A DNA stretch of 64,000 bases from Flavobacterium sp. NRK F7 (lineage in GTDB: Bacteria; Bacteroidota; Bacteroidia; Flavobacteriales; Flavobacteriaceae), in NCBI RefSeq assembly GCF_024054195.1, contig NZ_JAMXLB010000001.1, forward strand, positions 1 to 64,000, given 5' to 3'. A model generated the notes under the pieces. It ran no database searches. It saw nothing but the letters and a program-made list of their open reading frames with translations, and was not told the origin of the DNA. Shown piece after piece: positions 56,018-64,000 of the stretch. Each line of letters opens with the position of its first letter. Positions within the stretch are counted from its first letter, which is position 1. The translations under genes were made by a program, and so were the position numbers.

Positions 56018-57832
56018 ATGAATGATAAAACACTACATAATAGCCAAAATCTAACGGATATAATTAATCCAATTGAAACAGATAATTCTTCACAAAAGAA
56101 GACTGCAACAGATTCTATCGAGAGTTTTATGCAATCTGAAAATATTTCCCTAATATGCTATATCGATGACAGAGCAGATATCGATTCCTCAAAACCAAAC
56201 TTTACAGGAAGTATAAATTCAATTTATGATGAGGAAGATAAACCACAAGAGTTAAATTTTATTGATTGGACAATAAAGCCAAAACAAAGATTTGAACAAT
56301 ATATTTCTGATTTATGGGACAAAAGTTCTGAACCTGAAAAAAAAGATTATTTTCATAGGCTATCAATTTATAATAATGATTCTAACACAATTCCTGCATT
56401 AGAAATAGAAGAACTTCTTAAAGAAAAAATTAGATTATTTAGTCCAAAAGAATGGATTGCAGATGATTATAAAATTTTCAAAGAATTAGAAGAAGGGAAT
56501 AAGCTACTATGTTTATTCGATATAGAATTTACCAATGGAGCAAAATTAGAAGACGGTAGAGATGGATTAGATTTAGCAAAGCATTTATTGGATAGTGAAC
56601 ATAATTCAAAATGTATTTGTGGTGTGTTTTCTCATCTTTTTTCGATTGAAGAAGAAGACGATAAAAGACAAGAATACATTACAACAAAAGGATTGCCTGA
56701 AAAGCAGTTTTATACTATTTCAAAAAATAGATTTGCTTTTGACCCTAAGATTTCTGCTTTTGCTGAAGGTATAAAAAACTTAATATTACTTCCATATGTT
56801 GAAGATTTAAAACAAAAATCAATTGAATCATTCAAAGCTTCATTAACTCAAGCAATCGATAAGATTTCAAAAGTTTCCCCTAAAACTTTTAATCAAATTA
56901 TTCAAAAATCTTCATTAAAAGAAGGAATTTGGGAGATTAACACTTTGTTTAGACTGTTTAATATTATTTTAAAAGAGGAGAATTTAAATAATATTTCAAT
57001 TGAAGCCAATAGAGCGTCCTTTACTGATGGGATTAAAAAAATTAGGTCTGTTGATGCAATTGAAACTGGTTACAACAATTTAGAAATTAATCAGCAATTA
57101 TTTGATTTAAGAAAAAGTGAATTATACTTAAATAGAAATATTTTAAATCCTTTACATTTTCCAGTAAGTAATGGAGATATATTTTCTATTAACAACAAAG
57201 AATACATTTTACTTGTTCAGCCTTGCAATCTAGCAATTAGAGCAAAATATCCTTTAGAAGGAAAAAGAGCTTATGATTATAAAAAAGCAGTTTTAGTTCC
57301 AATACGTGAAGGAGATATTAGCAAACTGAACTCTGTTACAAATGTTAAAATCGAATCACCAGGCTTGACTGGAAAAATTAAATACGTAGATTTTTCAAAT
57401 TTCAAAATTGCTTCTCTTGACTTAATTGATTTAGTTGTTTTTAATGAAACAGGAGAAGCTGTAATTGATATGAAAATTGAAAATTACAAAAATGAGTTAA
57501 TCCATTTCCCATGGTTAAAAAGATATACTTATATACATAAAGAATTCCAAAAGTTTGAAAAAGGGCTAATTAATTTTAATAACTTAAAAGCAACTCATAC
57601 TATACCAAACAATAGCAATGATTATAATTCATTAAAGACTTTTATATATGCACCTGAATGTTTAAAAGATTTAAAAATTAATGGACCTGATATTTATGAT
57701 TTTGGAACAAAAATATTCAAGTTTAAATTAAAAAGAGTTTCTCATTATAAATCGCCATATTCTGATGACTTATTACAGCAGTTTATGCAATACCTTTCAC
57801 GAAATGCATTTGAACATGATTTCACAAACTAG
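56018..57832 (+). CDS. Response-receiver-like protein with long uncharacterised C-terminus
   Basis: A 604-residue protein. Residues of about 44-260 look like an expanded receiver domain: the acidic pair Asp50-Asp51 (ICYIDDRADID), a phospho-acceptor candidate Asp168 (LLCLFDIEFTNG) followed by DGRDGLDLAKHLLD, Ser205 in CGVFSHLF at the Thr/Ser position, and Lys236 in FYTISKNRF. Between the first two lies an insertion of about 100 residues. The C-terminal 340 residues contain no recognised output: mixed helical sequence, then a beta-rich part (SNGDIFSINNKEYILLVQPCNL). It follows the dual ATPase by 3 bases, the place of a partner regulator. The C-terminus could be an effector or DNA-binding part. 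Confidence 0.7.
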   Translation: MNDKTLHNSQNLTDIINPIETDNSSQKKTATDSIESFMQSENISLICYIDDRADIDSSKPNFTGSINSIYDEEDKPQELNFIDWTIKPKQRFEQYISDLWDKSSEPEKKDYFHRLSIYNNDSNTIPALEIEELLKEKIRLFSPKEWIADDYKIFKELEEGNKLLCLFDIEFTNGAKLEDGRDGLDLAKHLLDSEHNSKCICGVFSHLFSIEEEDDKRQEYITTKGLPEKQFYTISKNRFAFDPKISAFAEGIKNLILLPYVEDLKQKSIESFKASLTQAIDKISKVSPKTFNQIIQKSSLKEGIWEINTLFRLFNIILKEENLNNISIEANRASFTDGIKKIRSVDAIETGYNNLEINQQLFDLRKSELYLNRNILNPLHFPVSNGDIFSINNKEYILLVQPCNLAIRAKYPLEGKRAYDYKKAVLVPIREGDISKLNSVTNVKIESPGLTGKIKYVDFSNFKIASLDLIDLVVFNETGEAVIDMKIENYKNELIHFPWLKRYTYIHKEFQKFEKGLINFNNLKATHTIPNNSNDYNSLKTFIYAPECLKDLKINGPDIYDFGTKIFKFKLKRVSHYKSPYSDDLLQQFMQYLSRNAFEHDFTN

Positions 57833-57837
57833 GAAAT

Positions 57838-58002
57838 ATGAAAAACTTTACTGAAAATGAAATAGGAATAATTTTAGAATCATTAAATTATTATAAAAGA
57901 AATATTCAAGAATTAGAGATTCATCCATAATCTGAATTTAAAATAAAATATTTAAATGAGGTTGAGGATTTAATTAAAAAAATAAAAGAGCTTAAAGAAT
58001 AA
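57838..58002 (+). pseudogene. Small fourth gene of the operon, broken by an in-frame stop
   Basis: Five bases after the receiver-like gene an ATG opens a helical frame beginning MKNFTENEIGIILESLNYYK, reaches TAA at 57928-57930 (after 30 codons) and continues in the same frame for another 23 codons (SEFKIKYLNEVEDLIKKIKE) to TAA at 58000-58002. The codon use and helical, Lys/Glu-rich character are alike on both sides, so a 55-codon gene with one nonsense change is likely. The first 30 codons could still be made as a peptide. Confidence 0.5.
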
Positions 58003-58020
58003 CATATATAACCATTCACA

Positions 58021-58053
58021 AAAAAACCACCAAGCTTACACCTGATGGCTTTT
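58021..58053 (-). terminator. Possible hairpin terminator after the 115-residue gene
   Basis: On the minus strand AAAAGCCATC pairs with GGTGGTTTTT (two G-U pairs) around a 13-base loop and ends in seven T residues, about 20 bases after the stop of the gene at 58073. The weak stem lowers confidence. Confidence 0.4.
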
Positions 58054-58072
58054 AAATCCAATTTTTCATGCG

Positions 58073-58420
58073 TTACTTTTTAGAAGTCGGTTTTCTGCGT
58101 TCACTTTTTCTCTTTCCACCAGCCATTTCATATTCAGAACTGTTTTTACCAAACTTAGTGGCTACTCCTGTTAAAATGCGTTCGTTCCAGTCTTTTAATA
58201 CTGCAATTTGTGCGATACAATCATTATACAAATTGTCAATGGTACTCAAGGCCGTGTTGTAAGCACTTAATTTGCTAGACATCGCATTAAGTTCGGTTTC
58301 ATAATTAGGAACCGTAATACCATTTCCTAAATCTAAAGAAGCATCAATACTTCTTACTGCTGATAATCGAGTAATTCCCTTCTCAAGGTCTAAAACTCGC
58401 GCTAATTTTCTACGTGACAT
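58073..58420 (-). CDS. Conserved flavobacterial small protein, unknown function
   Basis: The 115-residue protein is mostly helical (RLSAVRSIDASLDL; ELNAMSSKLSAYNTALSTID) and ends in a strongly basic tail (GGKRKSERRKPTSKK), preceded by FGKNSSEYEMA. I recognise the general layout from other flavobacterial genomes but no function is attached to it. It has no signal peptide or membrane helix; the basic tail could bind nucleic acid. It is transcribed alone, convergent with the methyltransferase operon. Confidence 0.65.
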   Translation of the reverse strand: MSRRKLARVLDLEKGITRLSAVRSIDASLDLGNGITVPNYETELNAMSSKLSAYNTALSTIDNLYNDCIAQIAVLKDWNERILTGVATKFGKNSSEYEMAGGKRKSERRKPTSKK

Positions 58421-58559
58421 CTTTTAAAGTTTTAAATTCAACATTTGGTTTTTTACTTACTTTACGCAATCCAATTGCTGTGCCAAAAAAATCATTTTAA
58501 CAAACATTTATGTATTAAAATTAAAACTTGTCTTTTTGCTTATTATCAATTCGATTCAT

Positions 58560-58811
58560 ATTAAACCAAATCTAATTCGCATTAAACCAAACTTAATTTG
58601 TATTAAACAAAACTTAATTCACATTAAACCAAACTTAATTTGTATTAAACAAAACTTAATTCACATTAAACCAAACTTAATTTGTATTAAACAAAACTTG
58701 ATTCACATTAAACCAAACTTAATTCGCATTAAACAAAACTTAATTCATAATAAACCGAATTTGATTTGGTTTAAACCGAACTTAATTTGTAGAAAACAAA
58801 ACTTAATATAC
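58560..58811. repeat. Twelve tandem 21-bp repeats
   Basis: Twelve units of consensus ATTAAACcAAACTTAATTtgt run head to tail from 58560 to 58811; the units alternate CC/CA at position 7-8 and TTTGT/TTCAC at the end, giving a 42-bp higher-order period in the middle. The last three units are more diverged (start AATAAACC, TTTAAACC, AGAAAACA). The 560-base gap between the 115-residue gene and GH18 holds this array and otherwise nothing that I can see. An open frame across the array reads as a 7-residue repeat (IKPNLI plus H, R or C), but it follows from the 21-bp period and has no start signal; I do not call it a gene. Confidence 0.9.
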
Positions 58812-58980
58812 TTTCAACCCAATTAAGTAACGAATACCTATCTTTCCTTTCACCCTTCAAAAACTGCTGTTCGTTTATCAAAAATAGCCATTCGTTTAAA
58901 ATATTTTTTTAATCCCTACATTCTGTTTATGTTTGAAGCAACAAACATAGTAATGCTTACTACTCACAAACAAAACAAAC

Positions 58981-60213
58981 ATGCTGACAACTACAATTAT
59001 TTTTTTGAAAAAAAGAGCCGCTTTGCTATTCCTTTTAGGAAGCTCTTTACTAACGGCTCAAACGACTCGCGTGATTGGCTACGTACCCGATTATCGCTTG
59101 TATGCGGTTAACCAAATCGATTTTACGAAAATCACTCATGTGAACTATTCTTTTGGAAATCCCGATGCTTATGGAAATTTGGTGGTAACCGATATTACAC
59201 CTCTAAAAAATGCCATCGCTTCCTCTAATCCAAGTATCCAAATCTTACTGTCTATTGGTGGTGGTGTGGTGAATGTGACCAACTGGAATGCGGTCTTGGC
59301 TTCTTCTAGTTCGCGTGCGTCATTTATTACGCAATTGGTGAATTATACGGTAACCAATAATATCGCAGGTATCGATGTGGATTTGGAATGGGATTTTGCA
59401 GCGAACAACAATTACAGTCCGTTCGTACTAGAATTAAAAGCAGCTCTAGATGCTGAAAACAAATTAATGACAGCTGCTTTACCGGGTGGCACGCTATTTA
59501 GTGTAATTACACCGCAAGCTTTGGCTGCTTTCGATTTTATCAATATCATGGCGTATGATTATACGGGTCCTTGGCAACCGAGCAATCCAGGCCAACACAG
59601 TTCGTATGCACAAGCGCAAAGTGCGATTACTTTTTGGAAATCATATGTTACAGCTGACAAACTGAATTTAGGGGTGCCTTTTTACAGTCACTCTTTTATA
59701 AATTCCACTACGGCAGGACCGGATAGAAATTACAGCGAAATTGTGGCTGCCAATCCTGCCAATGCCGATGTGGACCAAATTGGTAACGATCCAAATGGCT
59801 ATAACGAATATTATAACGGTCGTCCTACGATGGCTGACAAGGTAACGCTTGCTTATAACGAAGGTTTAGGCGGTATGATGATTTGGGAACTGGGTCAAGA
59901 TGCATTCAATCAGTATTCGTTACTAACAACTATTGCCAATACTGTATCGACTTTAAAAACCACTTCTTTTGAGTCTTTAGCGTATACGTTGTATCCAAAT
60001 CCTACTCAAGATAATGTTACGATTGCAATGACAACTACTCAAAGAATCGAACAGGTTGCCATCTATGATGTTTTAGGCAAAAAACTACAAGAAATACGTG
60101 TACCTCAGGAAAGTCAGACGGTATTGAATTTAGCAAGTTATACCAAAGGGATGTATCTCGCGAAAATTACAGCTGATGGCCAACAAACCACGGTTAAAAT
60201 AATCAAGCAATAA
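58981..60213 (+). CDS. GH18-family glycoside hydrolase with T9SS tail
   Basis: The 410-residue protein begins with a signal peptide (MLTTTIIFLKKRAALLFLLG to LLTAQ). The catalytic barrel has the GH18 pattern: TRVIGYVPDYRLYAVNQID, ILLSIGGGVVNVTNW, the active-site motif GIDVDLEWD (DxDxE, with Glu as acid), and FINIMAYDYTGPW. The C-terminus (LYPNPTQDNVTIAM to TTVKIIKQ) is a T9SS type A sorting domain. Substrates of such enzymes are chitin or related N-acetylglucosamine polymers; which one is not decided by the sequence. It stands alone with no binding module. Confidence 0.92.
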   Translation: MLTTTIIFLKKRAALLFLLGSSLLTAQTTRVIGYVPDYRLYAVNQIDFTKITHVNYSFGNPDAYGNLVVTDITPLKNAIASSNPSIQILLSIGGGVVNVTNWNAVLASSSSRASFITQLVNYTVTNNIAGIDVDLEWDFAANNNYSPFVLELKAALDAENKLMTAALPGGTLFSVITPQALAAFDFINIMAYDYTGPWQPSNPGQHSSYAQAQSAITFWKSYVTADKLNLGVPFYSHSFINSTTAGPDRNYSEIVAANPANADVDQIGNDPNGYNEYYNGRPTMADKVTLAYNEGLGGMMIWELGQDAFNQYSLLTTIANTVSTLKTTSFESLAYTLYPNPTQDNVTIAMTTTQRIEQVAIYDVLGKKLQEIRVPQESQTVLNLASYTKGMYLAKITADGQQTTVKIIKQ

Positions 60214-60288
60214 AAGATTTTGAAACCATTATTTACATTCCTAGAATAGAACAAATTTTAGTTAGGAAATAATTCCGTCATTACGAGT

Positions 60289-60319
60289 GCTAGTATCCCT
60301 TAATTTTAGGGATACTAGC
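60289..60319. repeat. Perfect 12-bp inverted repeat
   Basis: GCTAGTATCCCT and AGGGATACTAGC flank a 7-base loop. The half-site CTAGTATCCCTT occurs a third time at 60391-60402. There is no T run, so it is not a standard terminator; it may be a mobile palindrome or a protein site. Confidence 0.8.
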
Positions 60320-60382
60320 GTATCGAGAAAAGGAATATTTCAACCCACAATACAACTCCTATTTTTTAAATTTTAATTTGTG

Positions 60383-60426
60383 AAAACATCCCTAGTATCC
60401 CTTCGATGCTTTGGGATGTTTTTTTG
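60383..60426 (+). terminator. Terminator after GH18
   Basis: AAAACATCCC pairs with GGGATGTTTT across a 20-base loop and is followed by a run of T. It lies about 170 bases after the GH18 stop. Confidence 0.6.
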
Positions 60427-60671
60427 TACCAATGGCTCACAAATAGAAACAATAACGTATTGAAGTTTAAGGGCTTATTTTGATAAAACTACTTTTTCAA
60501 CAGAAAGTAAGGTTTTCAAAATGAGGATTTCTCAAAATAAAGACTTTATTTTATTAAAACAATAATTATTTAAAATAGTCGTCTTTTTTTAAAGGGTATC
60601 GTTTCTTTAAAATGAGTATTTTTATATTTTTACTACTCAAAAAATAGGGTTAACTATCAAATAACATAAAA
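60427..60671. other. Untranslated stretch before the ammonium transporter
   Basis: Together with 60214-60382 this gives a 458-base gap. Apart from the inverted repeat and terminator it is AT-rich sequence in which I see no gene, no RNA structure and no convincing promoter boxes, though the ammonium transporter promoter must lie here. Confidence 0.6.
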
Positions 60672-62009
60672 ATGACACTAGAAAAACGCTGGATTGCCTC
60701 TTTTGTAATTATTGTACTTATTGCACTGACTTCTTTATTTTGGTCACACCAACCAGCAGCTGTTTCCAATCAATTCTTAGACACAACTGCTATTAATTTT
60801 GCCGACGTGGCTTGGTTATTAACCGCTTCTTGTTTGGTACTATTAATGACACCCGGACTTTCCTTTTTTTATGGTGGTATGGTGGGGAGAAAAAATGTGA
60901 TTTCGACCATGTTGAAAAGCTTTATTTGTTTAGGCGTAATTAGCTTGCTTTGGGTAACTGTTGGTTTTAGTTTGTCATTTGGAGATAGTATCGGAATTAC
61001 AATTGGAGACCAAACCTATGGTATCATTGGGAATCCCTTGGATTTTTTATTTTTTGACCAAGTGGAAGTACTACCGCATTCAAGTTTAGGAGCGAGTATT
61101 CCTTTTATTTTATTTGCCTTGTTCCAAATGAAGTTTGCCGTTATTACACCTGCAATTATTACAGGTGCTTTAGCAGAACGTATCCGTTTTATCTCTTTTT
61201 TATTATTCATTTGTTTGTTTACTTTAATCATCTATGCTCCCCTGTGTCATATGATTTGGCATCCGAATGGTTTATTGGGTAGTTTTTTTGGTGTTAAAGA
61301 TTTTGCTGGTGGAACGGTGGTGCACATGAGTGCGGGTTTTGCCGCTTTAGCGGGAGTAATTGTTTTAGGAAAACGCAAAAACAACGAACATATTCCTACC
61401 AATATTCCTTTTGTAGTTTTAGGTACTGGATTGCTTTGGTTTGGTTGGTTTGGTTTTAATGCGGGTTCGGCTTTAGCTGCTAATGGTACAGCTGCCATGG
61501 CTTTTGCAACCACTACTATTGCTTCTGCCTCAGCTATGATTACTTGGATCTTTTTTGATCGCATCAACGGAAGAAAAGTATCTGCATTAGGAGCTTGTAT
61601 TGGAGCCGTGGTAGGTTTAGTAGTCATCACCCCCGCTGCAGGTTTTGTGACCATTCCAGAAAGTATTTTCTTTGGTTTTATAGGTGCTATTGTATCCAAT
61701 AAAATGGTGTATTGGAAACGTCTAAAAGAAATTGACGATACTCTAGATGTATTTGCTTGTCATGGTGTAGGTGGTATTATGGGAATGATTTTAACCGCTA
61801 TTTTTGCACATGGCGAAGATGCCAGTTTACTACATGGCGGTTGGGGTGTTTTTGCACATCATATGACTGCTTTACTTTTGGTTTCTATTTTTACTTTTGG
61901 AGGCGCGTATTTGTTGTTTAAATTTACCAATGCGATTATTCCTTTAAGAGTTACAGAAGAATCAGAAGAAATAGGATTAGACCAATCCCAACATGGTGAA
62001 AAATTCTAA
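60672..62009 (+). CDS. amt: Ammonium transporter (Amt family)
   Basis: A 445-residue inner-membrane protein with about eleven membrane helices. The Amt signature appears as LLMTPGLSFFYGGMVGRKNV, and the pore twin histidines lie in GGTVVHMSAGFAALAG and DVFACHGVGGIMGMI. It imports ammonium as a nitrogen source. The C-terminal tail is short (RVTEESEEIGLDQSQHGEKF). A P-II regulator gene, often next to amt, is not seen here. Confidence 0.96.
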   Translation: MTLEKRWIASFVIIVLIALTSLFWSHQPAAVSNQFLDTTAINFADVAWLLTASCLVLLMTPGLSFFYGGMVGRKNVISTMLKSFICLGVISLLWVTVGFSLSFGDSIGITIGDQTYGIIGNPLDFLFFDQVEVLPHSSLGASIPFILFALFQMKFAVITPAIITGALAERIRFISFLLFICLFTLIIYAPLCHMIWHPNGLLGSFFGVKDFAGGTVVHMSAGFAALAGVIVLGKRKNNEHIPTNIPFVVLGTGLLWFGWFGFNAGSALAANGTAAMAFATTTIASASAMITWIFFDRINGRKVSALGACIGAVVGLVVITPAAGFVTIPESIFFGFIGAIVSNKMVYWKRLKEIDDTLDVFACHGVGGIMGMILTAIFAHGEDASLLHGGWGVFAHHMTALLLVSIFTFGGAYLLFKFTNAIIPLRVTEESEEIGLDQSQHGEKF

Positions 62010-62191
62010 GGGACAGCTAAAAAAAGATTGGTTTATAAAAAGCTACTAAGCCGTATCAAAGCCTTATTAAAGCCATATTAAAGTCGAGTACAACATAAGG
62101 AACCATTTTTAGAAGGAAAAGTAACTGTAAAATAAGAGATGGATAACTGCCTTCTTTTTACTATTTTTATAGCACAAAACCATACATCCTT

Positions 62192-62683
62192 ATGAAAAAA
62201 ATACTCCTACTTCTTTGCTTTACCTCTTTTGTAGTGGCTCAACATCAGGAAAAAGAAAAAGCAACGATACATGCTTTATTAGATGCTTGGCATCAAGCTG
62301 CAGCGAAAGCGCAATTTGACGCTTACTTCAATGCTATGGCTGATGAATCCATTTTCATTGGAACCGATGCTACCGAGAATTGGGACAAAAAAGAATTTAT
62401 CGCTTTTGCAAAACCCTATTTCGATAAAGGAAAAGCGTGGAGTTTTACACCATTGGAAAGACATATTTTTGTTTCGAAAGATGGTAAAACGGCTTGGTTT
62501 GACGAATTATTAAATACCCAAATGAAAATTTGTAGAGGAAGTGGTGTTTTGGTTAAAGAAGGTAAAGCTTGGAAAATCAAACATTATGTCTTGTCTATGA
62601 CTGTTCCAAACGACCAAGTGGATGCAGCTATAAAAATTAAAGCACCCATAGAGGATGCTTTAATAGACGGTTATACTAAGTAA
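62192..62683 (+). CDS. Exported NTF2-like (SnoaL/DUF4440-type) protein
   Basis: The 163-residue protein has a signal peptide (MKKILLLLCFTSFVVAQ) and an NTF2-like fold pattern: ATIHALLDAWHQAAAKAQFD, ADESIFIGTDATENWDKKEF, and VSKDGKTAWFDELL with KAWKIKHYVLS at the end. Members of this superfamily include binding proteins and isomerases; catalytic residues cannot be assigned. It is probably periplasmic or surface-exposed. The 182 bases between amt and this gene hold nothing that I recognise. Confidence 0.82.
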   Translation: MKKILLLLCFTSFVVAQHQEKEKATIHALLDAWHQAAAKAQFDAYFNAMADESIFIGTDATENWDKKEFIAFAKPYFDKGKAWSFTPLERHIFVSKDGKTAWFDELLNTQMKICRGSGVLVKEGKAWKIKHYVLSMTVPNDQVDAAIKIKAPIEDALIDGYTK

Positions 62684-62751
62684 TTTTGAGATGAGGATTA
62701 TAACAGGTCCCTCTTCCTGCTCGAGTGTCCTTTGTAAATAAGGATGTATTT

Positions 62752-64000
62752 TTAATGCAGGACCATCTTTTTAAAGATTGGTTGTCCTTGCTGTGTTATT
62801 TTCATACAATAAACGCCTTGCGCTTGCTGACTCATATCTACGAGATTGTTGCCTATTTGGATTGGTGTTTCTAAAACAATTTTTCCTTGCATATTGGTAA
62901 TCGTAACTTGAGTCGTTTCTGTTGCAACTACGGTAAAAATTCCATGCGAAGGATTTGGATATACCACAACCTCATTCGTATTCGTAGTAAAAGTTGTATT
63001 TGAAAGTGTCGCATTAGCAGGCAAATAAAAGTTACCCGTTAACAGGAATTGGTACAAGGTTTTTAACGTTTGATTGAAATATGCGTTGGGTTCATTTAAA
63101 TTCTTCAAATCGGTATACGAAGCATCTAAGTGCGCTTGGTCTTCTCCAGCCATAGCCGCACAAGCAAAAGCACCCACAAAAGTAGCATTGTGATATTGTC
63201 CTGTAACGGTTCCATTTTGATTGTAGCCGTCTTTAATATTAGCCGTTCCTCCCAAAGTTACGCGTACAAAATCGGAACATTTTTTAGCATATACTTTCCC
63301 AGAAGTATCACCATACCATAAATAATCCACCGCAATACGCCAAGGCGTTCTAGCAGCATCATAATAATAAGTATGCCCTTGCGCATGATAGCCATTACTT
63401 TGAGCAGAATAGGCTCCAGAAGCGGCACACCAATCGGAAACCAAACCTCCAACTGCATTATTTTGAGTTAAATTGGCATTGATAACGGCATACGCATTGG
63501 ATACCACTGCATTCCAAAAAGCAGTATCATTGGTAAACGCACCAAAAGCTTTGTAATAAGCCGGTGCAAAATAAGAAGGATTGGTAAGCGAACTCCCACC
63601 AAACATGTCCCCTGGTTTTAAAACATAGGTATTGGCTTCAATTTCATGCGCTTTTATAGCTGCAATTAAAGCTTCCGCATCGCTTCGATAATTAATTGTT
63701 CCAAGACTTCCCCATTGGTAATCGGCAACAATAAGTGCCATAGCAGCATCTAATTCTGCATCGGTTGCTCCATTTTGTCCAAGTGTTGCAACAGAACAAC
63801 CTTGAATCTTCCAATTCATAACGCCATTCGAATTCCTATTGTCTTTGTAATAATTCCACAACCCATCAAAAGTAGCTTGATCGGCTTTATAAGCTGTTAG
63901 TAACATGCCGTAGCCTATTCCTTCCGAAACCGTTTCATTCGGATTATCAAATCGCACTCTGTAACGCCCATTGGAACAAGACTCGATAAAGTTGGTTTTC
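62752..64000 (-). CDS. GH8-family glycoside hydrolase with T9SS tail (N-terminus beyond right edge)
   Basis: The open frame runs past the window edge: the sequence before the GTG at 63957 still reads TNFIESCSNGRYRVRFDNPNE. This contains the GH8 hallmark TVSEGIGYGMLLTAY, in which Glu is the catalytic acid, then MNWKIQG, AELDAAMALIVADYQW and the later WRIAVDYLWYGD. The family comprises endoglucanases, chitosanases and xylanases with an (alpha/alpha)6 barrel. The C-terminus (VVYPNPSHGIFTVVATE to IFKKMVLH) is a T9SS type A sorting domain. The signal peptide is out of view. Confidence 0.9.
   Translation of the reverse strand, partial: KTNFIESCSNGRYRVRFDNPNETVSEGIGYGMLLTAYKADQATFDGLWNYYKDNRNSNGVMNWKIQGCSVATLGQNGATDAELDAAMALIVADYQWGSLGTINYRSDAEALIAAIKAHEIEANTYVLKPGDMFGGSSLTNPSYFAPAYYKAFGAFTNDTAFWNAVVSNAYAVINANLTQNNAVGGLVSDWCAASGAYSAQSNGYHAQGHTYYYDAARTPWRIAVDYLWYGDTSGKVYAKKCSDFVRVTLGGTANIKDGYNQNGTVTGQYHNATFVGAFACAAMAGEDQAHLDASYTDLKNLNEPNAYFNQTLKTLYQFLLTGNFYLPANATLSNTTFTTNTNEVVVYPNPSHGIFTVVATETTQVTITNMQGKIVLETPIQIGNNLVDMSQQAQGVYCMKITQQGQPIFKKMVLH

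Noticed and set aside
52191..57832. Classical restriction-modification system
   Set aside because: No endonuclease motif (PD-ExK, HNH, GIY-YIG or PLD) is visible in the two partner proteins.
58560..58811. CRISPR array
   Set aside because: Units are directly adjacent with no unique spacers, and no cas genes are present.
58536..58826. Open frame across the 21-bp repeats, reading as IKPNLI-type heptads
   Set aside because: A 21-bp tandem repeat without stop codons gives a repeated 7-residue peptide automatically. There is no signal peptide or start signal.

Overview
The window looks like chromosome from a low-GC member of the Flavobacteriaceae (Flavobacterium-like). The evidence is type IX secretion C-terminal signals (YPNP-type tails) on the M1 peptidase, GH18 and GH8 proteins, a SprB-repeat surface protein, Bacteroidetes promoter elements (TTTG / TAnnTTTG, perfect in front of the tRNA), hppD/hmgA tyrosine catabolism, and the flavobacterial 'CCC motif' membrane protein.

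Layout. 1-6 kb: edge of a SprB-repeat surface protein and a 1562-residue exported protein. 6-10.7 kb: a tightly overlapping minus-strand operon of a DUF3108 protein, tryptophan 2,3-dioxygenase, an M23 peptidase lipoprotein and pgi. Upstream of it is a short promoter-to-terminator unit that may be a small RNA or leader with a 9-codon ORF. 11-18 kb: hppD, a CCC membrane protein, hmgA, a patatin/Omp85-type protein and uvrC, all on the minus strand. 18-23.3 kb, plus strand: an aspartoacylase-like hydrolase, 5-formyl-THF cyclo-ligase, an M1 aminopeptidase and RseP. At 23.4-23.9 kb a tRNA-Asn is followed by a small GIY-YIG nuclease gene and a second, palindrome-riddled copy of the tRNA 3' half.

23.9-51.9 kb is a complete-looking extracellular contractile injection system (eCIS) on the minus strand. 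In transcription order: Pvc16/DUF4255 cap protein, sheath, two tube proteins, a DUF5908 microprotein, LysM adaptor, VgrG-like spike, PAAR tip, gp25 wedge, two large baseplate proteins, two unrecognised conserved proteins, tape measure protein, a cargo block, and an AAA+ ATPase. The cargo block holds three DUF4157 proteins with unrelated C-termini. One ends in an AHH (HNH-superfamily) nuclease and is followed directly by an Imm11/DUF1629-like immunity candidate; another is followed by a small acidic protein. This effector-immunity arrangement is unusual for eCIS and suggests bacterial targets or self-protection. A separate glycine-zipper protein precedes the operon. The eCIS promoter region carries two exact 16-bp direct repeats 23 bp apart.

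52.2-58 kb, plus strand: an overlapping operon of a SPPYGD-type DNA methyltransferase, a protein with two GHKL ATPase modules (HSP90/MORC-like N-terminus, histidine-kinase-like C-terminus), a protein with a response-receiver-like domain, and a fourth small gene broken by one in-frame stop. This reads as a phosphorelay-like or defence-type system built on DNA methylation and is the least described system here.

58-64 kb: a small conserved protein, an array of twelve 21-bp tandem repeats, a GH18 enzyme, an ammonium transporter, an NTF2-like exported protein and a partial GH8 enzyme running off the right edge.
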